A stretch of 64,000 nt of DNA from Acidimicrobiia bacterium (lineage in GTDB: Bacteria > Actinomycetota > Acidimicrobiia > IMCC26256 > JAMXLJ01), in the NCBI GenBank assembly GCA_024281095.1, contig JAMXLJ010000172.1:1-64000 (forward strand), in the 5' to 3' direction. The translations under genes were made by a program, and so were the position numbers. The notes below the pieces were generated by a model. The model made no database searches. It was not told where the DNA came from and worked only from the letters and a program-made list of their open reading frames with translations. Shown here piece by piece: positions 20,370 through 28,526 of the stretch. Positions within the stretch are counted from its first letter, which is position 1. Each line of letters starts with the position of its first letter.

Positions 20370-21455
20370 TCAGCCGACCACCGCGAGATCGCGGGGAGCG
20401 TGGTTCAAGCGCTCGGGGCCGTCGGCGGTGGCGACCACGATGTCCTCGAGGCGGAGCCCGAATCGATTCGGCAGGTAGATGCCGGGCTCGACGCTGAACG
20501 CGTGACCGGGCTGCAGCGGGAGATCGTTGCCGGCTACGAGATACGGGTCTTCGTGCGCGTCGACACCGATGCCGTGACCGGTGCGGTGGATGAACCGGTC
20601 GCCGAAACCGGCCGCGGCGATGACGGACCGCGCGACGCGATCCACCTCGGCGCACGCGACACCGACCTGCGCCGCCTGCACCGCGCGCTCCTGTGCCTCC
20701 ATGAGCACCGCGTACGTGTCGCGCACTTCGCCGACCGGCTCGCCGACGGCGTACATGCGTGTGATGTCGGAGCAGTACCCGGCCATCGTGCCGCCGAAGT
20801 CGCACAGCACGACGTCACCCTCGGCAATGCGGCGATCACCCGCGTCGTGGTGAGGTGACGCGCCGTTGGGGCCCGCCGCGACGATCGCGAAGTTGGCCCG
20901 CTCGTGGCCGAGAGCGAGCATGCGCTCGATGATCTCTCGTGACACCTCGGCCTCCGTTCGGCCCGCGAACGGACGCTCGCGCATCGCGACCGCGACCTCG
21001 TCGACCGCGTGGGCCGCACTCGCGAGCGCGTCGATCTCGGCGGCGTCCTTCACCATCCGCAACGGCGCCGTGATTTCCGCGCCGCGGTGCCACTGGAGCG
21101 CGGGCCGCTCGCGCTGCAGCTCCAACACGAACCGGGCCCAGGTCTGGTCGCCCACGGCGACCGTGCGCGCGCTCGACGGGATCAGCCCGGCGACGATCCC
21201 TACCGGATCCTCCGTCTCCTCCCACGCACGCAGCGAGAACACCTCGGGCTCCTCGCGGACCCGTGGGGCCTCGAGGCGCGCTACGACGAGGGTTGCAGTT
21301 GCTTCGCGCGGCACGACGAGCATCGTGAGGCGCTCGAGCGGCATCGCCTCGTAGCCCGTGAGCCACGGGAGGTCTGCACCGACCGACAGCAACAACGTGT
21401 CGACGTGCAGCTCGTCCATCCGTGCCCGGACCCGCGCAAGGCGTTCACCATGCAT
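20370..21455 (-). CDS. M24 family metallopeptidase, Xaa-Pro aminopeptidase-like
   Basis: 361 residues with an N-terminal creatinase-like domain (1-125) and a pita-bread catalytic domain. All five metal ligands are visible: Asp219, Asp230 (CDFGGTMAGYCSD), His294 (RTGHGIG), Glu323 (SVEPGIYLP) and Glu337 (LRLEDIV). It likely cleaves Xaa-Pro dipeptides or N-terminal Xaa-Pro bonds. The ATG at 21455 is favoured over an ATG at 21494 because TACGCT lies 7 nt upstream of it and MHGERLARVRARM is the usual family start. The membrane gene downstream is 8 nt away and probably cotranscribed. Confidence 0.9.
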   Translation of the reverse strand: MHGERLARVRARMDELHVDTLLLSVGADLPWLTGYEAMPLERLTMLVVPREATATLVVARLEAPRVREEPEVFSLRAWEETEDPVGIVAGLIPSSARTVAVGDQTWARFVLELQRERPALQWHRGAEITAPLRMVKDAAEIDALASAAHAVDEVAVAMRERPFAGRTEAEVSREIIERMLALGHERANFAIVAAGPNGASPHHDAGDRRIAEGDVVLCDFGGTMAGYCSDITRMYAVGEPVGEVRDTYAVLMEAQERAVQAAQVGVACAEVDRVARSVIAAAGFGDRFIHRTGHGIGVDAHEDPYLVAGNDLPLQPGHAFSVEPGIYLPNRFGLRLEDIVVATADGPERLNHAPRDLAVVG

Positions 21456-21462
21456 GCAATGC

Positions 21463-21468
21463 AGCGTA
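21463..21468 (-). promoter_or_regulatory. -10 box of the M24 peptidase gene
   Basis: TACGCT on the minus strand, 7 nt before the ATG at 21455. It lies inside the coding frame of the longer alternative start and so argues against it. Confidence 0.45.
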
Positions 21469-21506
21469 GAACCCGCGCCCGCCGGGGCCGTCACGGATCC
21501 CGCTCG

Positions 21507-22049
21507 TCAGAGGAGCCCGGGGAGCCCGTCGATGCTCTCGGCGTTCTTCTCCGCGTGGTACGCGGCCACGCCGGCCGGGCCCTTCCGGTCCGCCCACTCG
21601 ACGAGGGTCGGGCGCTCGCCGCGATAGTCCATCAACGGCACTGCGTAACCGCACGACGTCGAGATCCGCTCGACCGCCACGCGGATCACCGAGCGCGAGC
21701 CCGGATACGCCGGCACCTCCTCGAGGACCGCCGCGGCGCGTGGATCGTCGAGCGCGAGGACATCGCCGTGTCCGTGCACGCGCACGATCCGTGGCGGGCC
21801 CTCGAACGCGCAGAACATCACGACGACGCGGCCGTTCTCGCGCAGGTGCGACACCGTCTCGATGCCGCTGCCGGTGAGGTCGAGCCACGCGACGGTGTGA
21901 TCATCGATCACGCGGAAGGTGTCGAGACCCTTGGGCGAGACGTTGACATGACCGTCGGCGCCCGACGGTGCGGTGCCGACGAAGAACACGTGTTGCCGCG
22001 CGATGAACGACGCGAGCTCGCCGGTGATCAGGTCATGGGTGCGCGCCAT
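21507..22049 (-). CDS. pyridoxamine 5'-phosphate oxidase-fold flavin/F420-type protein
   Basis: 180 residues of the split beta-barrel PPOX fold. FIARQHVFFVGTAPSGADGHVNVSPKG and VAWLDLTGSGIETVSHLRENGRVVVMF match the flavin-cofactor strands seen in the PPOX group near DUF1697/general stress protein-26-like members. The C-terminal CGYAVPLMDY is a typical tail. The ATG at 22049 follows TACGCT by 6 nt. A more upstream ATG at 22079 lacks that support. The cofactor (FMN, F420 or heme) and substrate cannot be decided from sequence. Confidence 0.82.
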   Translation of the reverse strand: MARTHDLITGELASFIARQHVFFVGTAPSGADGHVNVSPKGLDTFRVIDDHTVAWLDLTGSGIETVSHLRENGRVVVMFCAFEGPPRIVRVHGHGDVLALDDPRAAAVLEEVPAYPGSRSVIRVAVERISTSCGYAVPLMDYRGERPTLVEWADRKGPAGVAAYHAEKNAESIDGLPGLL

Positions 22050-22055
22050 CGGGCA

Positions 22056-22061
22056 AGCGTA
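22056..22061 (-). promoter_or_regulatory. -10 box of the PPOX-fold gene
   Basis: TACGCT on the minus strand, 6 nt before the ATG at 22049. Confidence 0.45.
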
Positions 22062-22100
22062 TGAGACGGTCCCGGGCAACCGGGCTCGAATATCGAGCGC

Positions 22101-23831
22101 TCAGGTGGCCGAGGCACATGCGGGGTCGGACGAGTGCTCCGCGGCCGCGCGCGCGTGATAGCTCGAACGGACGAGCGGGCCCGCTTCCACGTGAGCGAAC
22201 CCGAGCCCCATGGCATACGACCGGAGCTGCGCGAACTCGTCGGGTGACCACCAGCGCACAACGGGGAGATGCCGCGGCGACGGTCGGAGGTACTGACCGA
22301 GCGTGAGGATGTCGACGCCGACGCCGCGCAGGTCGCCGATCGCGGCGCGCACCTCTTCCTCGCTCTCCCCCATTCCGAGGATGATCCCCGACTTCGCCGT
22401 GAGCCCGGCATCCTTCGCCCGCGCGAGCACGGACAGCGATCGGGCGTACGCCGCCGACGGGCGCGCCGCACGCTGCAGGCGCGCCACTGTCTCGAGGTTG
22501 TGATTCAACACGTCGGGGCGAGCATCGAAGATCGTGGCCAGCGCGCCGGCATCGCCCCTGCAGTCCGGGATCAGGACCTCCACGCGGGCGGTGGGAACGC
22601 GGGTCCGAATCGCCCGGATCGTCGCCGCGAACGCGGCTGCCCCGCCATCGGCAACGTCGTCACGCGCGACGCTCGTCACGACGACGTGCGCGAGGCCCAG
22701 CGTCGCTACCGCGTCGGCGACGCGCGCCGGCTCGTCGGGGTCAAGCGGCAGTGGGCGGCGCGTGTCGACGAGGCAGAACCCGCACGCCCGGGTACAGCGG
22801 TCGCCCAGGATCATGAATGTCGCGGTGCGGTCGGCCCAGCACTCGTAGATGTTCGGGCAGCCGGCCTCTTCGCACACGGTGTGCAGTGAGAGCGAGCGCA
22901 TCAGGCGCTTCGTCTCGCGATAGCCGGGGCCCAAGTCGGCGCGGACCCTCATCCACGGCGGCCGCCGGAACGTCGGATCCTCTTCCGGCGCGGCAACGCC
23001 GGCTTGGGCCAGGCGGCCCAGGAGACGCACCGGGGCGGCGGCCGGTGCTGCCCCACGCGCGTCACCCGCAGTTGGGACGCTGTTCCGGTCATGGGACACG
23101 AAATCGTCCCAACTCGGGGGTGAGGATGCTCGGGATTCTCGGGTGAAGGGGGAGAGGTCTTCCGGGCGGTCGCGCCACACGATGTCCTGGCGGCTGACTT
23201 CGGCGTAGCCGAATGCTTTCGTGAACTCGTCGATGACAAGGTCGACAACGTGCTTCGTGTCGGGCGCGGCGCCCAGTTGCTCGCGCAGTGAGGTGACGGG
23301 GCGGTCCGGGATTCCGCATGGGACGATGTGGCCGAACATGGCGAGATCGGGGTCGACGTTCAGCGCGAAGCCGTGGCGGGTTCGACCGCGTGCCACCTTC
23401 ACGCCGATCGCCGCCACCTTCGCGCCCTCGACCCACACGCCCGTGTAGCCGGCCTCGGTACCGGCCGCGATACCGAGGCGCGCGAGCGCCGCGACGAGCA
23501 CCGCTTCGAGGCGACGCACATAGGCCACCACGTCGGTCTGGTGCTCGCGCCATCCCGGCAGCGTGACGATCGGGTAGCCGACGAGCTGGCCGGGCCCGTG
23601 GTAGGTGACGTCGCCGCCCCGGTCGGCCCGGACGAGCTGCGCGCCGACCGACTCGGGAGGGACGAGCACGTGTTCCATATCGGCGCGGGAGCCGAGCGTG
23701 TACACGTGGGGGTGCTCGAGCAGGAGCAGGTAATCGTCGTCGCTGCGCTCGTGGAGCGCGCGCTGCAGGACGTCGGCGTCGGCGTACGCAACGCGGCCGA
23801 GCCAACGGGCCTGCAGCACTTCCGGACTCAC
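22101..23831 (-). CDS. LipB-LipA fusion: octanoyltransferase joined to lipoyl synthase
   Basis: One uninterrupted 576-residue frame holds both enzymes of lipoate synthesis. Residues 1-215 are LipB: RGGDVTYHGPGQLVGYP (71-87), Lys138 in GAKVAAIG and the acyl-accepting Cys172 in IVPCGIP. Residues about 290-576 are the radical-SAM lipoyl synthase: auxiliary cluster Cys320, Cys325 and Cys331, SAM cluster Cys346-x3-Cys350-x2-Cys353, and the C-terminal RSSYHA with Ser556. Every catalytic residue I can check is present. The linker (216-289) contains a palindromic DNA segment. GTG 23831 overlaps the E2 stop (GTGA) and has GGAGG upstream. The pair would octanoylate and then thiolate the E2 made by the preceding gene. 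Normally lipA and lipB are separate genes. Confidence 0.93.
   Translation of the reverse strand: MSPEVLQARWLGRVAYADADVLQRALHERSDDDYLLLLEHPHVYTLGSRADMEHVLVPPESVGAQLVRADRGGDVTYHGPGQLVGYPIVTLPGWREHQTDVVAYVRRLEAVLVAALARLGIAAGTEAGYTGVWVEGAKVAAIGVKVARGRTRHGFALNVDPDLAMFGHIVPCGIPDRPVTSLREQLGAAPDTKHVVDLVIDEFTKAFGYAEVSRQDIVWRDRPEDLSPFTRESRASSPPSWDDFVSHDRNSVPTAGDARGAAPAAAPVRLLGRLAQAGVAAPEEDPTFRRPPWMRVRADLGPGYRETKRLMRSLSLHTVCEEAGCPNIYECWADRTATFMILGDRCTRACGFCLVDTRRPLPLDPDEPARVADAVATLGLAHVVVTSVARDDVADGGAAAFAATIRAIRTRVPTARVEVLIPDCRGDAGALATIFDARPDVLNHNLETVARLQRAARPSAAYARSLSVLARAKDAGLTAKSGIILGMGESEEEVRAAIGDLRGVGVDILTLGQYLRPSPRHLPVVRWWSPDEFAQLRSYAMGLGFAHVEAGPLVRSSYHARAAAEHSSDPACASAT
23063..23122. repeat. palindromic insert-like sequence in the lipBA linker
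   Basis: GTTGGGACG (23071-23079) is matched by CGTCCCAAC (23105-23113). The match extends outwards to CACCC at 23063 and GGGTG at 23118. An internal alternative stem (TGGGAC / GTCCCA) lies in the right half. It encodes residues 237-257 of the fusion, between the two enzymes. No second copy was seen in this window. Confidence 0.55.
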
Positions 23832-25282
23832 GTGAGCTCCGCCTCCCAGTCGCGTGACTCGAGGATCTCCTTCATCCGGCGCAGGAACGCCGCGGCGTAC
23901 GCGCCGTCGAAGGCCCGGTGGTCCCACGCGAGCGCGAGCACGCCGATCGGCCGGATGGCGATCGCATCCTCACCGTCAGGGCCCTCCACCACGACGGGCC
24001 GCTTGTGCACGCCGTCCGTGGACAGGATCCCCACCTGGGGTTGATTGATGATCGGCAGCGTGATGAACGTGCCGTACCCACCCGCGTTGGTGATCGTGAA
24101 CGTGCCGCCGAGCACCTCGTCGGGCGACAACTGCTTGCTGCGCGCGCGCTCGGCGAGGTCGCGCATCTCGCGTGCGAGCAGCCGGAGGCGCTTGCCGTCG
24201 GCGTTGCGGACCACCGGCGCGATCAACCCGGCGAACGACAGATCGACTGCGACGCCGAGATGGACGTCGTGGTGCACGATCAGGCGGTCGGCGTCGACGC
24301 TCGCGTTCACGTTCGGGAACTCGACGACCGCGTCGCAGAACGCGCGAGCGATGAACGGAAGGTACGTCAGCGAGAACCCTTCGCGCCGCTTCCATTCGTC
24401 GCGGTGCGCACGCCGCGCCCGCTCGACCCGTTCGTAGTCGACCTCGATCGAGGTGTACACGTGCGCGCTCGTGGCCTTCGAGCGCACCATGTGCTCCGCG
24501 GTGCGACGCCGAATGTTGTCGAACGGAACAACTTCGTCGCCTCGGCTGACCGGTGCTTGCTGGGGTGGGGCGGGGGCGGTGGTAGGGCCCACCGCTTGTT
24601 GCACGTCCGGCGACGCCGGTTCTGCGCGCGGGGCACTCGTGAGCGCGCTGGACGTGGAACTCGTGCCGGGGCTCGCAGCCAATACGTCGCGGCGGGTGAT
24701 TCGGCCGCCTTCGCCGGTGCCTTTGATCTGGTTGGGGTCGAGGCCTCGTTCGGTGATGAGGCGGCGGACCACGGGGGACATCACCAGGGTGTTGCCGTCC
24801 GTGTTGGGTGCCGCGGGAGTCGACGCGGCTGCGGGCGCGGCGTCGCGCGGGGCCGCGGGCGCGGGTGGCGGCCCCGATGCCGGTGCGGGCTCGGCGGGAG
24901 CAGCCGGGGGCGCCGCTGCGGAACGTTCACCGGAAGCACCCGCAGCAGCGTCGGTGCCCACCGCCGCTCCCTGCGCCGTCTCGGGCACTTCCGGAGCGGC
25001 CGCGGGGGCCTCCTCGGCGGGCGCCGCCGCGGGCGTGGATGCGCCGGCGGCGGAGTCGCTCACGACGGCGAGACGGGTGCCGACGTCGACGGTCTCGCCC
25101 TCGGGAACGAGGATCTCGGCCAGCACGCCCGCCGTCGGTGCGGGCACCTCCGAGTCGACCTTGTCCGTGGAGACCTCGAACAGCGGCTCGTCGGCTTCCA
25201 CACGATCCCCGACCTGTTTGAACCAACGGGTGATCGTTCCCTCGGTCACCGTCTCGCCGAGCTGCGGCATCGTGATGTCCAC
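23828..25282 (-). CDS. 2-oxoacid dehydrogenase complex E2 (dihydrolipoamide acyltransferase)
   Basis: 484 residues. The single N-terminal lipoyl domain has the EVSTDKVDSE turn with lipoylated Lys41. A long Ala/Pro linker spans 77-165, the E3-binding domain is at 166-202 (VRRLITERGLDPNQIKGTGEGGRITRRDV), and the catalytic domain ends with DHRAFDG, His455 and Asp459 being the catalytic pair. The MPQLGETVTEGTI start resembles the 2-oxoglutarate and branched-chain types, so the substrate (succinyl-CoA or branched acyl) is undecided. It lies between lpd and lipBA in one operon. No E1 gene is in the window. Confidence 0.92.
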   Translation of the reverse strand: MDITMPQLGETVTEGTITRWFKQVGDRVEADEPLFEVSTDKVDSEVPAPTAGVLAEILVPEGETVDVGTRLAVVSDSAAGASTPAAAPAEEAPAAAPEVPETAQGAAVGTDAAAGASGERSAAAPPAAPAEPAPASGPPPAPAAPRDAAPAAASTPAAPNTDGNTLVMSPVVRRLITERGLDPNQIKGTGEGGRITRRDVLAASPGTSSTSSALTSAPRAEPASPDVQQAVGPTTAPAPPQQAPVSRGDEVVPFDNIRRRTAEHMVRSKATSAHVYTSIEVDYERVERARRAHRDEWKRREGFSLTYLPFIARAFCDAVVEFPNVNASVDADRLIVHHDVHLGVAVDLSFAGLIAPVVRNADGKRLRLLAREMRDLAERARSKQLSPDEVLGGTFTITNAGGYGTFITLPIINQPQVGILSTDGVHKRPVVVEGPDGEDAIAIRPIGVLALAWDHRAFDGAYAAAFLRRMKEILESRDWEAELT

Positions 25283-25318
25283 GCCGTCCTCCGTTCGGGG
25301 CGCAAGTGTGCGGGCGGT

Positions 25319-26707
25319 TCAGCCGTGCAGGAACCGTCCGGTGAGCGCGATGGCGGACTCGCCGAACAGCTCGCTCAGGGTCGGGTGCGGGTGCACGAGC
25401 ATCTCGAGATCCTTGGCCGTGGCTTCCCAGTTGACCGCGAGGTAGCCCTCGGCGAGCAGCTCCGTGGCCCATGGGCCGACGATGTGCACGCCCAGCAGCG
25501 GCCCGTCGCGCTCGGCCACGATCTTCACGAGCCCGTCGGGCTCGCCGATGATGAGCGCGCGGCCATTGCCCGCAAAACGGTGCACGGATGTGACGACATC
25601 GTGCCCCCGGTCGCGGGCAGCCTGCTCGGTGAGCCCGCTGAACGCGACCTCGGGGTGGCTGTAGATGCCCCACGGGACCTTGTCGTACTCGATCGGCGAC
25701 ACGGGCTCACCGAGGATCGTCTTGATCGTGACGATCGCCTCTGCGAACGCGACGTGGGCCAGTTGCGGCCCGGGCACGACGTCGCCCACTGCGTACACGC
25801 CGGGCACCGTCGTGCGCATCAACCCGTCGACCTGGATGAATCCGCGTTCGTCGACCTTGACGCCGGAACCGTCGAGCTCGATGCCGTCGGAGAGCGGCCT
25901 GCGCCCGACGCTCAGGATCACTTTGTCGACCGGAAGCTCCTTCAGCGAGTCGCCGTTGCGGTACTTGACGACGACCTCCGACCCGTTGCGATCGACACCT
26001 TCGACCGCGACACCGGTCTCGACCTTGACGCCCCGCTTCTTGAACGCGCGCACGACGACGTCCGCGGCGTCGCGGTCGACGCCGGCAAGGATCTGCGGGA
26101 GCACTTCGAGGATCGTGACGTCGCTTCCGAGATCGGCGAGCAGTGACGCGAACTCGCATCCGATGGCGCCGCCTCCGATGATGACGACGCGGCCCGGCAC
26201 GTCTCGCAGTTGCAGGACGTGGTCGGACGACAGGATCTGCTCGCCGTCGAAGTCGAGACCCGGCAACGCACGCGGCCGCGAACCGGTCGCGAGGATGAGC
26301 GCGTCGCCCTTGAGCTCCGTGCCGTCGGACACCCGGACGTGACGCGCGGCGCCGTCGACGAGCGTGCCGCGACCCGGCACGACGGTGACCTTCCGCTGCT
26401 TCAGGAGCGCCTCGAGCCCGCGCGTGAGGCGGTCGATCACCTGTTGCTTGCGCTTCTGGCTCGTGCCGAGGTCGAGCGACGGCTGCCCGGCGTCGACACC
26501 GAACTCCTTCGCTCCCGCGACCGTGCGCAGCACCTCGGCGGTCTGCAGGAGCTCCTTCGCCGGGATGCAGCCCTGGTGGAGGCATGTGCCACCGACGCGC
26601 TGCTCCTCGACCATCGCGATGCGCAGACCCGCGGAGCCGCCGTAGAGCGCGGCTGCATAGCCACCCGGGCCACCGCCCAGGATCACGACGTCGAACTGCT
26701 CGGCCAC
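25319..26707 (-). CDS. lpd: dihydrolipoamide dehydrogenase (E3)
   Basis: 462 residues. FAD-binding VVILGGGPGGYAAA, the redox-active disulfide in GGTCLHQGCIPAKELL (Cys42 and Cys47), an NAD-binding VVIIGGGAIGCEFASLLADLG, and the dimer-interface active site HPHPTLSE with His441 and Glu446 are all present. It reoxidises the dihydrolipoyl arm of the E2 encoded 36 bp downstream. GTG 26707 is used because the Rossmann fold starts at residue 5. The frame is open 17 codons further upstream without a better start. The first gene of the lpd-E2-lipBA unit. Confidence 0.95.
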   Translation of the reverse strand: MAEQFDVVILGGGPGGYAAALYGGSAGLRIAMVEEQRVGGTCLHQGCIPAKELLQTAEVLRTVAGAKEFGVDAGQPSLDLGTSQKRKQQVIDRLTRGLEALLKQRKVTVVPGRGTLVDGAARHVRVSDGTELKGDALILATGSRPRALPGLDFDGEQILSSDHVLQLRDVPGRVVIIGGGAIGCEFASLLADLGSDVTILEVLPQILAGVDRDAADVVVRAFKKRGVKVETGVAVEGVDRNGSEVVVKYRNGDSLKELPVDKVILSVGRRPLSDGIELDGSGVKVDERGFIQVDGLMRTTVPGVYAVGDVVPGPQLAHVAFAEAIVTIKTILGEPVSPIEYDKVPWGIYSHPEVAFSGLTEQAARDRGHDVVTSVHRFAGNGRALIIGEPDGLVKIVAERDGPLLGVHIVGPWATELLAEGYLAVNWEATAKDLEMLVHPHPTLSELFGESAIALTGRFLHG

Positions 26708-26776
26708 CTCGCACCTCTTTCCCTCGCAGAGCCATTGTCCCCCGCGAACGCGTCCCACCCTCGCCGACCGAGCTTC

Positions 26777-26805
26777 CCTCCTCGCCCGGCGGACGGGGCG
26801 GGAGG
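26777..26805 (-). terminator. hairpin after the small membrane ORF
   Basis: Reading on the minus strand, CCTCC and GCCC pair with GGGC and GGAGG around an 8-nt loop. It lies directly after the stop of the 32-codon ORF and before lpd, and would separate the two. No T-tract is visible. Confidence 0.4.
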
Positions 26806-26806
26806 A

Positions 26807-26905
26807 TCAGTGCCCGCCCCGACCGAGGACGATCTGCGTGATGCCGGCGGCGAGGATCGCCGCCCCCGTGAGGATCGCGGCGATGATGAGCGTCCGGGTC
26901 TTCAC
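26807..26905 (-). CDS. possible 32-residue single-helix membrane peptide
   Basis: A GTG-started ORF encodes a short basic N-terminus (VKTRT), one hydrophobic helix (LIIAAILTGAAILAAGITQI) and the tail VLGRGGH. The composition is what a true transmembrane microprotein would have. A terminator-like hairpin follows it directly. The ribosome binding site is weak (AGGCGG, about 8 nt upstream). The frame stays open upstream to 27178, but that extension is Arg/Cys-rich and not protein-like. No function can be proposed. Confidence 0.35.
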   Translation of the reverse strand: MKTRTLIIAAILTGAAILAAGITQIVLGRGGH

Positions 26906-27045
26906 CCGGGACCGCCTGCAGGGCGCGCGGGCCGTCGCCACACCTGCGCAAACGGCACGGGATGGAACACGGTCCCATTGTCGCGGCTCGACGACGCTTT
27001 CGAGAAACCTCGCGTTCCGGCGGGAGCACGGACGCCCGTGGCCGT

Positions 27046-27051
27046 TAAGCT
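27046..27051 (+). promoter_or_regulatory. possible -10 box for the flippase-like gene
   Basis: TAAGCT on the plus strand in the 264-bp gap between the small ORF and the flippase gene. It lies 119 nt before the chosen GTG (27170) but only 19 nt before an in-frame GTG at 27071. Confidence 0.25.
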
Positions 27052-27169
27052 TGCCGTCCTCGGTGGCGAGGTGCGACCAGGGCGGGCGTCGCAAGCCGAT
27101 CAATGCCGAGCGACCGGCGCGTTGACCCGAGCCGCAGAGGGCCACGACCGCAAAGGGACGGAACCCGGC

Positions 27170-28504
27170 GTGCAGCAAAGTGCCAGGAAGATCATCGATC
27201 GGGCCCGTGAAGCCGTTCCCGAGGGGACCTTCGCAGTCGGGGCCGGGCTGCTGATCGCCGCGATCACGTCGTACGTCTTCGTCATCATCGCCCTACGAGG
27301 GCTGAACAACCACAGCGGTGCCGCGTTCTCCACGTTCTGGGCGCTGATCTACGTCGCCGGCCCGGGGTTCTTCCTCCCGCTCGAGCAGGAGGTGGGGCGG
27401 GCGCTCGCCCACCGCCACGCGCGAGGCATCGGTGGCGGCCCGCTCGTCGGTCGGGCCGCGCGGCTCGGCGGGATCCTCACCGCGCTCCTCGTGGTGATCA
27501 CCGTGGGCCTCATGGGCCCGCTTTCGCACGGACTGTTCAAGGGTGAAGGGCTGATCGTGGTCGGCCTCGCGGTCGGCCTCGTCGGCTTCTACGGGATGCA
27601 TCTCACGCGCGGCGTGCTCTCGGGAAACGGCCGGTTTCGCCCGTACGGCGAGATGCTCGGATCGGAGGGCGTGTTCCGACTCGTCGGGGCAATCATCCTC
27701 GCGGTCGCGGGCGTGAACAACGCCGGTGCCTACGCGCTCTGTCTCGGTCTCGCTCCGTTCGCCGCGGTCGCGTTCTCGCTGCGGCGCCAGCGCCACCTCG
27801 TCACGCCCGGCCCGCCGGCGCCGTACTCCGAGCTGTCCGAGAACCTCGGCTGGCTGCTCGGCGGATCCGTGCTGATGCAGGGCCTCGCGTACGCGTCGCT
27901 TCTCGGGGTCGGCATCCTCGAGAAGCACGGCGACAAGGCCCGCGTCGCGTCGTTCGCCCGCGCGTTCTTCATCGCCCGCATCCCCGTGCTGATGTTCCTC
28001 GCGGTGCAGGCCGCGTTGCTGCCGAAGCTGGCCTCGCTCGCGGGCGAAGGTCGCCACGACGACTTCCGCACCGGCATGCGCCGGCTGCTCGCGGTGGTGA
28101 CCGGCATCGCGGTGATCGGCACGATCGCCGCGGCCACGATCGGCCCCTTCGCCGGCAAGATCCTGTTCGGCAGCGACAAGTTCACCATCGGCAACGTCGA
28201 CTTGGGGCTGCTCGCCGCCGGCAGCGGTGTCTACATCATCGCCCTGACGCTCGCGCAGGCAGTGATCGCGTTGAACGGGCACGCGAAGGCCACGGTCGCG
28301 TGGATCATCGGTGTCGCGGTGTTCCTCGGGGTCGTGGTCGCGGTCTCCGACCTGTTCCTGCGGGTCGAGCTCGGATTCCTCATCGGCTCGGCCGCGAGCG
28401 CGGCGGTGATGGCGATCTTCCTCGTCCAACTGCTCCGTCACGGCGCCACCGCGACGCTCGAGCCGCTGATCGAGGCGATCGAACAGGAACCGCTCGAGAT
28501 CTGA
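27170..28504 (+). CDS. polysaccharide flippase-like membrane protein (MOP superfamily)
   Basis: 444 residues with 12 or more predicted transmembrane helices, beginning GAGLLIAAITSYVFVIIALRG. The arrangement and a GFYGMHLTRGVLSGNGRF segment resemble Wzx/RfbX-type lipid-linked oligosaccharide flippases and MurJ relatives. GTG 27170 gives a natural N-terminus about 20 residues before helix 1. GTG 27071 or TTG 27122 would add soluble residues. It is convergent with the GT2-methyltransferase gene (22-bp gap). It may move a lipid-linked precursor across the membrane, in parallel with the Wzm/Wzt exporter nearby. Confidence 0.75.
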   Translation: MQQSARKIIDRAREAVPEGTFAVGAGLLIAAITSYVFVIIALRGLNNHSGAAFSTFWALIYVAGPGFFLPLEQEVGRALAHRHARGIGGGPLVGRAARLGGILTALLVVITVGLMGPLSHGLFKGEGLIVVGLAVGLVGFYGMHLTRGVLSGNGRFRPYGEMLGSEGVFRLVGAIILAVAGVNNAGAYALCLGLAPFAAVAFSLRRQRHLVTPGPPAPYSELSENLGWLLGGSVLMQGLAYASLLGVGILEKHGDKARVASFARAFFIARIPVLMFLAVQAALLPKLASLAGEGRHDDFRTGMRRLLAVVTGIAVIGTIAAATIGPFAGKILFGSDKFTIGNVDLGLLAAGSGVYIIALTLAQAVIALNGHAKATVAWIIGVAVFLGVVVAVSDLFLRVELGFLIGSAASAAVMAIFLVQLLRHGATATLEPLIEAIEQEPLEI

Positions 28505-28526
28505 CGTCGTATCGGCCAGTCGGCGG

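Noticed and set aside
22101-23090. A separate lipA gene starting inside the fusion
   Set aside because: No ATG or GTG with a ribosome binding site lies in frame between the domains. The first in-frame Met (WMRV) is already in the conserved LipA region. A non-ATG start cannot be excluded by eye.
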